This document shows, in pieces, positions 1 through 10,164 of a stretch of 64,000 nucleotides of DNA. Under the pieces are notes generated by a model. That model was not told the DNA's origin and did no database searches. It saw nothing but the letters and a program-made list of their open reading frames with translations. The DNA comes from Sarocladium kiliense (lineage: Eukaryota > Ascomycota > Sordariomycetes > Hypocreales > Sarocladiaceae): the NCBI GenBank assembly GCA_030734395.1, contig JAUZTG010000051.1, positions 62,001 to 126,000 on the forward strand, given 5' to 3'. Each line of letters begins with the position of its first letter. Within the stretch, counting starts at the first letter, position 1. The position numbers and the translations under genes were made by a program.

Positions 1-461
1 TCCCAGAGTTAACGCACAAAATGGTGAAGTCTGAAGCTGGAAAGCCGGTACCTCCTGGTAGCGGCCCAAGCTCTTCTCAGCTTGACGGCAAGGCCGAGGA
101 CGTTGACATGTTTAGGGTGGCCGAGCATCTTCCCTCGCCGCCTACGTCAAGCAGTAGAGTTATTTATCAAGGCTCAAATACCCCGGCAAGTAGTCCATCG
201 CACAATGATCCTCCTTCCGAAATTCCTCCCGCATCTGCCCAGAACCCGTCTTCCTCAGCTCAGGCTGCGTCAGTGAACGAATCTTCGAGTGATCCTCGCG
301 CACCTACACCTGCACAAACTCCCGCTCCTGAACCCACGTTTCGGCCATCTATCGAGCAGGTCCCGCAGAAACATAACGATGGCCGTACCAAGGACTTTTG
401 GCCTCGGTTCAACTCAGTGGTCGCGGATATCCATAATCCTGGTTGGCGAGCGATCCAATAA
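1..461 (+). CDS. 3' part of an unknown Ser/Pro-rich protein (5' end outside window)
   Basis: The frame is open from base 3 without a stop until TAA at 459-461, so the gene probably begins upstream of the window, although an ATG lies at 21. About 150 residues are visible. They are rich in Ser, Pro and Ala and look disordered, ending in a more ordinary tail with FWPRF. I recognise no domain. The 3' end is uncertain. The same frame is open again from about 480 to a stop at 648-650, with a plausible Cys-containing sequence, and a TACTAAT branch-like motif lies between, so an intron over the two stops and a last exon to 650 are possible. Only weak donors (417, 420) fit that model. No function can be assigned. 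Confidence 0.4.
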   Translation, partial: PELTHKMVKSEAGKPVPPGSGPSSSQLDGKAEDVDMFRVAEHLPSPPTSSSRVIYQGSNTPASSPSHNDPPSEIPPASAQNPSSSAQAASVNESSSDPRAPTPAQTPAPEPTFRPSIEQVPQKHNDGRTKDFWPRFNSVVADIHNPGWRAIQ

Positions 462-907
462 GATTGTCTCCTCTACTAATGCGATTTTGCGGATGTAAAA
501 TTCCGCTGCGAATTCCACCTTAAGCACGAGGCACAGAAAGACAGTGCGGATGGCCTGTTCGCTTTTGCTTCTGACTGGACCCGAGTTTGCCCTGAAGCGC
601 TGGATCTGTTGGACGGTGATTGTCGCGGCGACAGCAGCATTCAAGTCTAGACAGCATAATAGGTATTGGGAAGAGTTTTGCAAGATCAGAGTGGAGAGGT
701 GATATTTTGCGGCGAGCGCACCACAGGCGAAAGCAGTTGGCACTTAAGGCGTGGATGCAAGTCTTGGAAAGTATGAGTAAACTTCGCTGGCAAGAATGTA
801 ATGCATGATGATCTAGACTCTCAAAACACACTGAACATGAACATACAACAGCAATGATAGGCCGTATAATGGTGGCTGTCATCCTCTATCACGTATTATC
901 CCCCCCT
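462..907. other. intergenic, possible extra exon
   Basis: Apart from the open stretch to 650 described for the preceding gene, I see no gene. Reverse-strand open frames here lack family motifs or exon structure. Confidence 0.4.
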
Positions 908-1979
908 TCATGTCCCCAATTCAGCGGGTTCCCTACTCTCATGCCAGCGGTGGTTGCCCGTCATCTCGTGCAAGTCGCACAAGCCCGGCACACTTTTCCG
1001 ACCGGTCTTGGGCTCGTAGTGATGCTGGTAGACTTCTGTCTCATTCGAAGCTGGCAAGTCTGGCCTCGCTTGTGCCTTTCGCCTGTTACTCCTGCGAATG
1101 TACACGACCGCGATGATGGTGGCGCAGACGATGACCAGACCACCGATGACACCACCCACAACGGGCCCAATGGGTACCACACTGTTGTTGCCGGAGGATG
1201 AGGGGGACTCTGTTGTAGTTGTTTCTTCGGCCTCTTGCTCAGTTTGTGGTGTTGTTGCCTCCGCTTCTGTTGGGCTTGGACTGGACGTAGCCGAGGTTTG
1301 CTGAATTTCGTTGTCTGAAGTACTGGTCGCTGCCTCGGTAGTCGAGGCAGGTCCTGAGGTCGACGTCGTAGAAGTTGACGAAGTTGCGCTCTCATCAGTC
1401 TCAACGGATGTTTGAGAGTCTCGTGTCGTTGCGAGATAGATGTCGGTTCTCGCCGAAGCTCCACAGGCGATGTAGGAGTATGTCTGGTCTACGCCAAACT
1501 CAAGCAAGGCTGTCGAGCAGACCTGTCTCCCCGGGCTTTGCAAACATTTTAGAGCCTAGCTCTGTCAGAGTCTATTGAGAAACTTACCAAGTGAAAGTGG
1601 TGAGCGTTCTTTGGTCAGTCTTTCCACAGCCATCTTTGCAGTCTTCATCGTCGACGCAACTCCCCGCCAACCCACAGTCGGTGGGACTGATGACTGTTGT
1701 CGGACAGAACCCCCAAAGCCCATTGCGAGTATCGAAGCGACAATTAAAACCGCTGTCCGCAGTTCGAGGCTTATCGGGATCACCGGTGAAGTAGCCACAG
1801 GTTGACATTTCCGTTCCCGTGTTCTGTCGCTTCTGTAAGGAGGTACTGTTGCTTTTCCTTGCCTCCATCGCTGGCCTCGGAGCTATCAAGGCTACCAAAC
1901 CCGAGTCCAGAAGATTATGGCACAGACAAACTTGATACAATTGCAGTAGTGCAAGCGCAACATGTACGCACCTGACCAT
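908..1979 (-). CDS. Mid2-like single-pass membrane protein
   Basis: Two exons on the reverse strand, 1979-1588 and 1526-908, with an intron of 61 nt (donor GTAAGT at 1587, acceptor AG at 1528-1527). The product is 336 residues. It starts with a signal peptide (about residues 1-20), followed by an ectodomain with about 15 Cys. A Ser/Thr-rich stalk follows (about 165-245), then one membrane segment (about 251-273, Gly/Val/Ile-rich and ending in RR) and a basic cytoplasmic tail of about 60 residues. This layout matches fungal wall-sensor-like or WSC/Mid2-type surface proteins, which are heavily O-mannosylated. The exact role is unknown. A TATTTAAA box lies about 145 bp upstream. The ATG at 1979 was chosen because the signal peptide begins there. 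Confidence 0.72.
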
Positions 1980-2934
1980 GTCGGCGAAATGAGGCTCTCG
2001 GGTTGTTCACAGATCAACGAGCTTGATCAAAGGAATGGGTATGTAGCATAGCCAGTCGGTCGCAGAAAAGCACTGGGTTCCTGAGGGGGCAAGGCACCAA
2101 TACGGAAAACAGTCCAGTATGTTTAAATAGAGGAGCCGCCTTGCCTAGAGTCACTTCAACTCGAATGCACCTGCAGACGCCCGCCGATGGCTAGTCAAGC
2201 TCAGCATGCATTCACAAGCAAAGGACATGAACACGGGACGGCTTGGCCCTGTTGGTTGTTGGTTGTTGATTGTTGGTGGCACTGGCCCTAGCCAACCGGG
2301 GTTATCATTGGGCATCGTTGTGAAGCTGTTGGTTGTTGTAGTTTTTGCGACGCTTGGCGTCGGAGCTCCAAGCCTCTCAGCGCCTAATGTTTGGGTATTT
2401 CAGCCATGGTCGAGGAATCGATGCAATTGAGTTGCTTGAGAAGGCTGATGCTGGGTTTGTGCTGAAATACGAGTATCATTGTCTCTAAGGTGCTGTCGTC
2501 GGGCTCGAAGTCGACTATGGTTAATCCTTGGCGTGTACCTAGAGTTTGATGGGGGTGGTGGGGTTAGGAGTCGCCAGGGTCATTGGATGGGTTGACCGAA
2601 TGGGCTGGCCGATCCAAACCCAGGCTGCAGACGTGGGATGATCAGAGTGGCTGTTGCCAGTCAGAGAATCCTTGGACCGCCACCTGCATGGCGATAATTT
2701 GGGCCCCTGACTCCCGGTCTTTGATGGATGCATCTGGACTGGAGTCGCTGGAGTTGTAATCTTGCGTAAGCGCCAGGCACACGTCGGCAAGGGGCGTTGG
2801 CGAGTCCTCTCCGTCCCCTCATTCCTCACTCACTGCTCACTCTGCGCCGCTCACTCTGCACCTTTCAATGAATGCCCTGAGCCTGCACGACAATTCAATC
2901 ACAAGGAGCCCATGACAGACACCGTCTCGCTCTC
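1980..2934. other. divergent intergenic region with GTT-rich repeat
   Basis: This is the shared promoter of the Mid2-like gene and the mannosyltransferase. At 2251-2279 and 2328-2343 it has low-complexity (GTTG/GTT)n DNA. I see no gene. Confidence 0.5.
2122..2129 (-). promoter_or_regulatory. TATA-like box of the Mid2-like gene
   Basis: TATTTAAA on the reverse strand, about 145 bp before the ATG of the gene that ends at 908. Confidence 0.4.
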
Positions 2935-4394
2935 ATGTATCGCGATCGCAGGAAGCTGCTCATCGTCGTGCCCGTCCTGGTCTTTCTCCTTATCGCAACG
3001 AGCGTCTACCTAAGCGGTGGCTACATCACTCGAGCTGTGTTTCCCAAGCTGCACCTGCCGACGACGGGTGGAGCTGCAGCTGAGCTATCAGAGACAGAAG
3101 CAGAGACAGAACTAGAGACAGAGCTTCTGTCTTCACCGACGCCTTCAACCAGCGACGAGCCTTCGCCAACACCAGTCGCCCCGACGCCAATTGTAGCGGA
3201 TGGTGCGTGCCAAACGGTTCATGTGGCTCGGCCAGGTGCTGACGCGCAACAGGAACTATTCTTCAGGGTTCCGACATCGAAGAGTATGTCAATGCCATTC
3301 TTGATCCTTCATCAACCGCATTCGATCGCTTGCAATGTCCGACATTGAACAGGACGAGATATGCACCACTCCAAACTTTGTTGGATGAGCCTAGCTCAAC
3401 GGATGACCAACTCAATTACTTCTTCGCCTTGAACCTTAGGAACAACCTCCCACTACTGCCGCGACTAATAGGAAGCATTGTCGAGGCTATCCAATACTTA
3501 GATCCGGCACAATGCGCACTGTCTATTGTTGAGGGCAATTCTCCGGATGGCACGGCCGATGTCCTTAAGGCACTGAAACCTTTCCTTGACGACCTGGGCA
3601 TTCCGTACTTCATCTTGTCCTCTAAGATCAACCCGAAAAAAGGCAACCGCATCGCGAAACTTGCTGAACTGCGGAACTTCGCACTGGAGCCTCTCTTTAA
3701 CTCCTTCAACGGCCGTGCCCATCCCAACACAACCGTTCTCTTCCTTAACGACGTCGCTATCTGCCCTGAGGATATTCTAGAATTAGCTCTTCAGCGTCGG
3801 AATCTTAGTGCAGACATGACGTGCGCCATGGACTGGACCTATGTAGGACCTGACCCGACCTTCTACGATGTGTGGGTAGCCCGTGGCATTAACGGCGACT
3901 CATTCTTCGAGATCGCTAAGGACGGCAACTGGAACTCTGCGTGGAACCTCTTCTGGAACGACGCGATGACAAAGGCTCGACTCTTAAGCCGTCAACCCTT
4001 CCAAGTATACTCCTGCTGGAACGGAGCCGTTACGTTCTCAGCGGCGCCTCTGCTTGATGGACTGCGCTTCCGGGAAGCGAAGAAGGGCCACTGCAGCCAC
4101 GGGGAGCCACAGAACTTCTGCAAGGACCTGTGGCTAAAAGGGTACGGCAAGATAGCTGTTATTCCTACGGTGAATTTAGAGTATTCGAATGAGCAGGCCA
4201 CGAAGATTAAGAAACTCAAGGGCTACGTCTCCGAGCATACGCAGAAGGAGGATGCAGAGAAAGCCGTGATCAAGTGGGCTGGTCCTCCGGAGAAGGTTAA
4301 ATGTATAGAAGGATGGGGTCACCAGTTCTGGAAGCCGTGGAAGATTACTCGACGAGAGTTCGTGTCGAACTGGAAGAGTAGACAAGGGTGCTAG
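2935..4394 (+). CDS. GT69 alpha-mannosyltransferase (CAP59/CMT1 type)
   Basis: Two exons, 2935-3202 and 3253-4394, with a 50-nt intron (GTGCGT donor, CTGAC branch, CAG acceptor) that restores the frame into GSDIEEYVNAIL. The product is 469 residues. It is a type II Golgi protein with a short basic N-terminus, one signal-anchor helix (about 8-27) and a Thr/Glu/Pro-rich stem (about 40-88), followed by the catalytic domain. That domain resembles cryptococcal CAP59/CMT1 alpha-1,3-mannosyltransferases: SIVEGNSPDGT near its start, and FLNDVAICPED as the probable DxD-like nucleotide-sugar/metal site. The family transfers mannose from GDP-mannose to glycans in the secretory pathway. The ATG is the only one that gives a signal anchor. 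The substrate is unknown. Confidence 0.85.
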
Positions 4395-5004
4395 TTGCAT
4401 GACAAAGTACATAACAATACCAATAGACCCTCATATACCCGCGACGGACGCAACAGGACCTATTCGAGACTCGCGCGACCATCAAAACGTAGAAGCCAAT
4501 AGTCAGGCGACGGGGTGCTGGAAATGAAGGCGTCGCCAGGCTCCGGGCGTACCATCAACCAATCCGCCCTCAGCGCCTGAGCTCTGGAGCGGCTGATAGA
4601 ATCCTGCGCTATGGTGAAGGCTCGTACGTTTGAGCAATATAGTGCAAACTCAAGATGGCATTGGCGGTTTTTGATAGGTTAGAGAGGATCAGACTTGAGG
4701 GGATGGGAACGTTGGCGTGATCTAAGGTGAGCGGCGGTGATCACGAGTGATCAAAGCCTGAGCAAGAGCTGACTAACCAAGCCCGAGCGCAGGTCACCCA
4801 GTTTTCGTGTTCGACTACCGGAGTTAAACCTCGTTCACCACGGTCATTTTTGAACACTACAATGCATCTCGCTTATTTTCATTTTGATGCATCAGCGCCT
4901 AGTCACATTGTTTTACTACCTCCCAACAAATTTCACCTGTCGATATTCGTAGTCCGAGGTTTCATCTCGCGCACAGGCAGTAGGGGCTACTCACAACTTC
5001 GACG
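4395..5004. other. intergenic
   Basis: The terminator region of the mannosyltransferase and promoter of the next gene. A 69-codon open frame at 4850-5059 is explained by the first exon of the regulator and flanking DNA. I see nothing else. Confidence 0.5.
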
Positions 5005-6535
5005 ATGGTTGGGGTGCCGAGGAGTAAGGGCTGCTCCCTATGTCTCAGAAGGGCCGTGAAGGTAACAACTCCTTGCAATTGGAATTCAGATCATGACAAG
5101 ACGTCTCCCCAGCTGTTCGTGACTGTGAAGCTTACCCTAGCTGTAGTGCGATGAGGTACGCCCAGCGTGCGGACAGTGCCGTCGAGGCGGTCGCAAATGT
5201 CCAGGATATGTTCGCGCCATGACCTTCGTTGATGAAGGTTCAAAGCTGGCGCATAAGCGCAAGTCAAGGATCCTCGCCTCGAGTGAACGAAAGCCGATCA
5301 TCAGCAACCTGGAAGCCGCCGTGATGGTACACAAAGAACCCAATCCAGCACAGCCAGAGCAGCTTCAGCTATTGTCTGTGTGCATCTCCACCATGTTCCC
5401 GCTCGCTCCGACGCGGGCTTCTTACCTGGGAAGTTGGCTCTGGCATCTCCCGCCACGCTTTGGTCATAGCAAAGCACTTGACTATGCCTCCTTATCCCTG
5501 GCTTTGATCTTCATATCCGGCAAAGACCCGCCAATCCGACGGCAAGCACAGCATGCATATGGTCTAGCCCTTCGCGGCCTTCAGACTGCCCTTGGAGATG
5601 CGAAGGCCATGGTCAGCGCTGATACCCTTGCTGCCACTCTTTTGCTCACATTCTATGAGGTCTGTATAGTCACCAACCCCAAATGGTAAAACTCTGCAAC
5701 TTACTATGTATGTGTAGTCTCTTGCTAAAGTTGATTATGCGTGGGTCCGTCATGCCGGTGGTGCAAGACATTTGCTACAGGTCCGAGGTGCTAAACGCTG
5801 TTACGATTCTGCATTTGAATACTTCATGTTCCTAGCCTGTAGAGGATCCCTTGTAAGCGAACATCCTCACCACTCTCTCCTCAGAAATCACTCATACTAA
5901 TTTGAACCCAGGTCTCTGAAGCGCTACTTTCTGGAACACCGAGCTTCCTCGATAGTCCGGAATGGCAATCTGTGCCTGCGGACCTGCTTCAGTGCCAATT
6001 GATGCCCACCCCTGTTGACCTGAGTCACCAATTCTTCACCTTAGCGGCCAGTCTCCCGGGGGTGCTTCACAGGGGGAACGCGTCTGGATGTAATCGTCTC
6101 CGGGCCCGAGCAGAGGCGTCTGCCCTGCGATCCAAGTTCATGTTGTGGTTCAAAGAATACACCGCCTATGAGAACGGTGCGAGACGCCCGCTTCTGACAC
6201 CAGCCCCAGCGGCATTTCCTATGGGACCCTTTGACAAGGTATTCTTGTATTATGACACAGCTTCGGCCACTATGATCATTACTTACTACGCCTACCTGAT
6301 CCTATTGAACCAGCAAGTTGCTCAGTCCGAGGAGCAAGGAGACACAGACGACAAGAAAAGCCAGGACAAGACTGCTATCGACGAGAATCAGGAATTGGCC
6401 CAGTGGATCTGCATGTCTATATACTACTGCGCACGGCTCGCAGGCTGTTGCGGGACGTCCGCTTTGACGATGGTGCTGCCGATAGCTCGTGCAGTTTTAC
6501 CATCTGAATACCACGGATGGATGGCTCAATGGTGA
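5005..6535 (+). CDS. Zn2Cys6 transcription factor
   Basis: Four exons: 5005-5061, 5147-5659, 5718-5852 and 5912-6535. All introns are phase 0 (85, 58 and 59 nt). The product is 442 residues. The 19-codon first exon holds the first half of the zinc cluster (CSLC, then six residues to the next Cys). The intron falls exactly before the third Cys, and exon 2 completes the cluster, giving C-x2-C-x6-C-x6-C-x2-C-x6-C at about residues 10-38. The rest is an alpha-helical fungal-specific regulatory region. The DNA-binding half would be missed by an annotation starting at the ATG at 5219. The neighbours are a convergent aldo-keto reductase and then an alpha/beta hydrolase, so a local metabolic regulator is plausible. 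The target is unknown. Confidence 0.85.
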
Positions 6536-6658
6536 AGACGCCAGGGTCCACAAACTAAGGCTCCGGTATCAGCCATATGTAGAATGAGGTCTCATTTATT
6601 CATGCATACGGCCTTCCCGAGATCACTTCCATGCGACCTCAACTTTCCCAATGCTCTC

Positions 6659-8014
6659 CTAATACCCAGAAACACTTCTGGTCCTGTAGAGTGAATCCAA
6701 CCTGGCAATCTCTTCCTCGCTAAGAACAGTCTTTGCACCAAGAACTGCCTCATCGATCCGCTCAATGCTATTGAAGCCGACGATAGGATTTACCCCCTTG
6801 TGAATGCACCACGCCGTCGCAATCACAGCCATCGACACGTCCCTCTCCTTGGCGATCACCTCCACCATGTCCACGATGTCTTTCTCGAACGGGCGGTCGG
6901 ACTCCAGTAAATGGTTAATAGCGACGTCGCTTTGCGCCCGTACCGATGACTGGTCCTTCATCTGGCTCCACGGTCGAGCTAAGACACCTCGCGCGAGGGG
7001 GGACCACTGCGGGAGGAGATTGTTAACCAGTCGGACCAAGAAGAATGGAAACAAGACAGTATCTCATTAATAAGGAGGGAAGAAGTTCTTACTGGAATAC
7101 AACCGATACCTGCATCCTTGCAGTATGGTATCATTTCACGCTCCTCCTCTCGATAAATGAGGTTGTAATAGTTTTGCATTGCGATGAACTCGTGCCAGCC
7201 GCGGCTCTTGGCTGTGTTCTGGAGTGCTTGGAACTCCCAGGCCGGCATCTGACGATATGCATATGGTGATTAGTCTATACTTGTCTTTCAGGCGGATCAT
7301 AAGCTGGGAGTATTTGCTCGCTAACGAGGACGCAATACCAGGGCAGGGAAACTTACAGAGCTTGCGCCGATATAGCGCACCCACCCATTCTCGATAACAT
7401 CATTCAGGGCCTTCATCGTCTCCTCCCTTGGAACCTCTGGGTCCATGCGCTGGATCAAGAGCACGTCAATGTAAGTGCCCAGCCGCTTGACGCTAGCCTG
7501 GACAGCATCGAAGATATGCTTGCGGGACAGCCCCAATCGATTCACGTTTCGGCCGTCGTTATCGAGAGCATTCCAGATCGGCATTTGCGGCTCACCGGGT
7601 CCGCTGGTGGCCCAGCGGACCTTAGTCATGAGCACGACGCTTTCACGAGGGATCTTGTAGGTCGACAGTGCCTTGGCAATGATCTCCTCAGAAACGCCGT
7701 TTGAGTACAGGTCAGCCTAAAAATGGGAACATTGTCAGCGCTATTTTTCAATTCTTTGAGGAACAGTTGATCTTGTGGATAAGACTTACAGTGTCCCAGG
7801 TGTTGATTCCAACCTTCCAGGCATGCTCGAGTAAAGGCAGAGCCTCCTTCTCCTCCAAGACCCAGTCACGCCACTCTTTGCTGCCGAAGGACATAGCGCC
7901 TAGCACAACCTTGGAAATCTTGAGGCCAGACTTTCCGAGGCGATTGTATGCAATGTCTGTCTTGGGGGCTTTCTTCACGAGCCCCTGGAGGTATCCGGTT
8001 TGTGACATGGCCAT
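6659..8014 (-). CDS. aldo-keto reductase, His of tetrad replaced by Gln
   Basis: Four exons on the reverse strand: 8014-7790, 7716-7357, 7248-7093 and 7006-6659. All introns are phase 0 (73, 108 and 86 nt). The product is 362 residues and covers a full AKR barrel with an NAD(P)H site near the C-terminus. The family tetrad Asp-Tyr-Lys-His is visible as D74, Y79 (DTADLY) and K107 (MTKV). The usual IHR motif reads IQR, so the fourth residue is Gln164. The closest families are fungal norsolorinic-acid/versiconal-type reductases and yeast aryl-alcohol-dehydrogenase-like AKRs. It would reduce aldehydes or ketones, but the missing His may alter activity. A TATAAA box lies at 8139-8134. It sits between a regulator and a hydrolase gene. 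Confidence 0.88.
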
Positions 8015-8133
8015 GGTGAAGAAGAATAGTACGACTTGTGTTTATGGGCGATCGAAGACTGTGTGAGAGACTCGGGGACTTCGAATAAAACAATAGTTAT
8101 TTGAAGACGTGACAATTGCAACAACCAGCGTCC

Positions 8134-8139
8134 TTTATA
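8134..8139 (-). promoter_or_regulatory. TATA box of the aldo-keto reductase gene
   Basis: TATAAA on the reverse strand, about 120 bp before the ATG at 8014. Confidence 0.45.
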
Positions 8140-8413
8140 TCTTGATGATGTCCTGCTGGTTGTTTTCGTTATGAGGAATTGAGGTCATTCAAACCCGGAC
8201 TTAACGGTCGGTCTCCAATGCGCTTGATGCTTGAAATAGCACAAAGCACAACATCCTCCGGAGTTTACCAACATATCTCCAACCAGGAACTCAGTCAATC
8301 GCCAGACATAGTCGCTCATAGATGCAGCTTCACCCGAACTCGTAACATTGTATCATCTCAGCCTTCCATAGGGTAATCATCCCGGATGCCACGGTCCCCA
8401 AGCTTAACCTCTT

Positions 8414-8580
8414 CGGGCTGCAAGCCACGAAGTTTAGCGTGTGTTCGGGATCCCTGTCCCATGCTCGAGACATTGTTGCTGCATCGGGCAACAAGCCACG
8501 ACATTTAGTGTGATGCCCCAAGGGTAGTGGGGAAGGGTGCCATCATACAGTAGCATCAGGCTGTAAGCCACGAACTGTTC
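8414..8580. repeat. three imperfect repeats with AAGCCACGA core
   Basis: AAGCCACGA starts at 8422, 8493 and 8565, a spacing of 71 and 72 bp. Copies 1 and 2 continue with a TTTAG(C/T)GTG extension, and copies 1 and 3 are preceded by GGCTG. They lie in the divergent promoter of the reductase and hydrolase genes. They may be decayed tandem units or regulator sites. Confidence 0.5.
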
Positions 8581-8827
8581 TATTTCTAGGCGATATTTTC
8601 TTTTTGCTTACAGGGAATGAGCATTTCATAAGCAAAAGACTCGGAACGCAATGTCACTATGGCTCTCGTAAAGCGAAACCTTATCAGGTTGGACTGGTAG
8701 CATGTTCTGAGGAATATGGGGATTGGGGGCTTTGGTCTCGAGCAATATCAAGAGAACATTCGTCCTCTTGGGAACAGAACTATCTATCGCGCTCAATATT
8801 TCCACAGGAGCATAAGCATTTTGCAAG

Positions 8828-9838
8828 ATGGTCTCGCTCACAGACGGCCAGAAGGCCTCACTCAGCCCTCAGGCTGTCGATTTTCTTACCAAACTGCGCC
8901 ATCCTCCATTCGCCGACACGATCTCCAGCTTTCTCACCATGCCAAGTCGTATAAGCGGCCTTCGAGAGACCTTCGCTACCAAGTTGGCTGACGGCGAAGC
9001 CAAGCTGATTGAGGCCCATGATCTAAAGATCCGGCATGTCAAGATCGCTGGCGTTCCAGTTGTGGTTATCGAACCTCCCCAAGTCCAGCCAAACAAGAAG
9101 AACAAGATCATGCTTAACATATTTGGCGGCGGCTTCACATTGGGCAGTCCTCGTGACCGTGCTGCTTTGACTACCGCCGCTGAATTCGGCGTGCCTGTTT
9201 ACTCGCCAGCATATACCCGCGCCCCTCAGGCTCGGTATCCCGTCGCGAGAGACCAGTGCCTGGCTGTATATCGTGCGCTCATCAGCCTAGGCCCGCCGGA
9301 TGGAAACGGTCCTATTGATCCGGCCAATATATATACCCAAGGCAGCTCCTCGGGGGGGCAGATCTTACTCTCGCTGTTGATCAAGGCACATCAAGAAGGC
9401 ACACCCTTACCGACCGCGGGGATGTATCTATGCACTCCAGCAGCTGACCTCAGTGGCGCGGGGGATTCGTTGGTATCAAACGGTCGGGACCGGGATGTGA
9501 TGCCCCTCAGCTTCCTCCGCAGCATGGCGTCACAAAACTACGCGCCAGAAGAAGGCATCGACGGCAAAGATCCGCTGTACTCGCCGCTGTACTACAAAGG
9601 GTACGACACGAAGTTCCCAAGAACTGTCATTACGGTGGGTACGCGTGATTTGATGCTTAGCAGCGGAGTTCGATTGTACTGGGTGCTGCGTGAGGCGGGG
9701 ATCGAGGTGGAATTGTCAGTCTTTGAGGGTATGTGGCATGGATTCAATTGGGATCCGGCTATTCCTGAGGCAAAGCATGCTCGTGCCGTAGTTTTGGACT
9801 TTCTTGAGAGGCATGGTAAAGATGAACAGAAGGCTTGA
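8828..9838 (+). CDS. alpha/beta hydrolase (HSL/esterase fold-3 type)
   Basis: A single exon of 336 residues with no signal peptide. The catalytic triad is visible: Ser174 in GSSSG, Asp274 in GTRDLML and His304 in MWHGF. The oxyanion-hole motif HGGG reads FGGG (99-102), so the first His is replaced while the glycines remain. Length and order of motifs fit the hormone-sensitive-lipase-like esterase/steryl-acetyl-hydrolase family, which cleaves short acyl esters. It is divergent from the aldo-keto reductase across an 813-bp promoter and close to a Zn2Cys6 gene, suggesting joint use in a small catabolic or secondary pathway. The substrate is unknown. Confidence 0.85.
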   Translation: MVSLTDGQKASLSPQAVDFLTKLRHPPFADTISSFLTMPSRISGLRETFATKLADGEAKLIEAHDLKIRHVKIAGVPVVVIEPPQVQPNKKNKIMLNIFGGGFTLGSPRDRAALTTAAEFGVPVYSPAYTRAPQARYPVARDQCLAVYRALISLGPPDGNGPIDPANIYTQGSSSGGQILLSLLIKAHQEGTPLPTAGMYLCTPAADLSGAGDSLVSNGRDRDVMPLSFLRSMASQNYAPEEGIDGKDPLYSPLYYKGYDTKFPRTVITVGTRDLMLSSGVRLYWVLREAGIEVELSVFEGMWHGFNWDPAIPEAKHARAVVLDFLERHGKDEQKA

Positions 9839-10164
9839 CTTTGTGGAGAGGATGAAGCGTATTGTGATCGCACGAGGATATGACAGACATAGTACGGAAC
9901 GTACTCTAATCTTTATATACATCGTTCTATATCGTGGACTGGGTGAACGTGTATTTTGGCATTGATCACGTCCCGATGCTTCATGTACGACATGTGGTTT
10001 CAATTCAGGCTCAGCCTGCTTCACCTGTTACCTTAGGTCAAGCTCCTGCATCTCAACTCACCACCAACTCAGACCAAGTGGCGTTGCTCGTCCATGAAAG
10101 TGGAACAAGGGATTACTATGCTTTACTGTAGGGGTATATATGGTATATACAATGTAGCCCACGC
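9839..10164. other. convergent intergenic region
   Basis: The 3' regions of the hydrolase and the Rab gene. I see nothing else. Confidence 0.5.

Larger units (their letters stand above)
8015..8827. other. divergent promoter region
   Basis: 813 bp between the aldo-keto reductase and the hydrolase genes. It contains the TATA box and three repeats listed separately. I see no gene. Confidence 0.5.

Noticed and set aside
414..1464. Long reverse- and forward-strand open frames overlapping the Mid2-like gene
   Set aside because: They are shadows of the real exons; no signal, motifs or splice structure support them.
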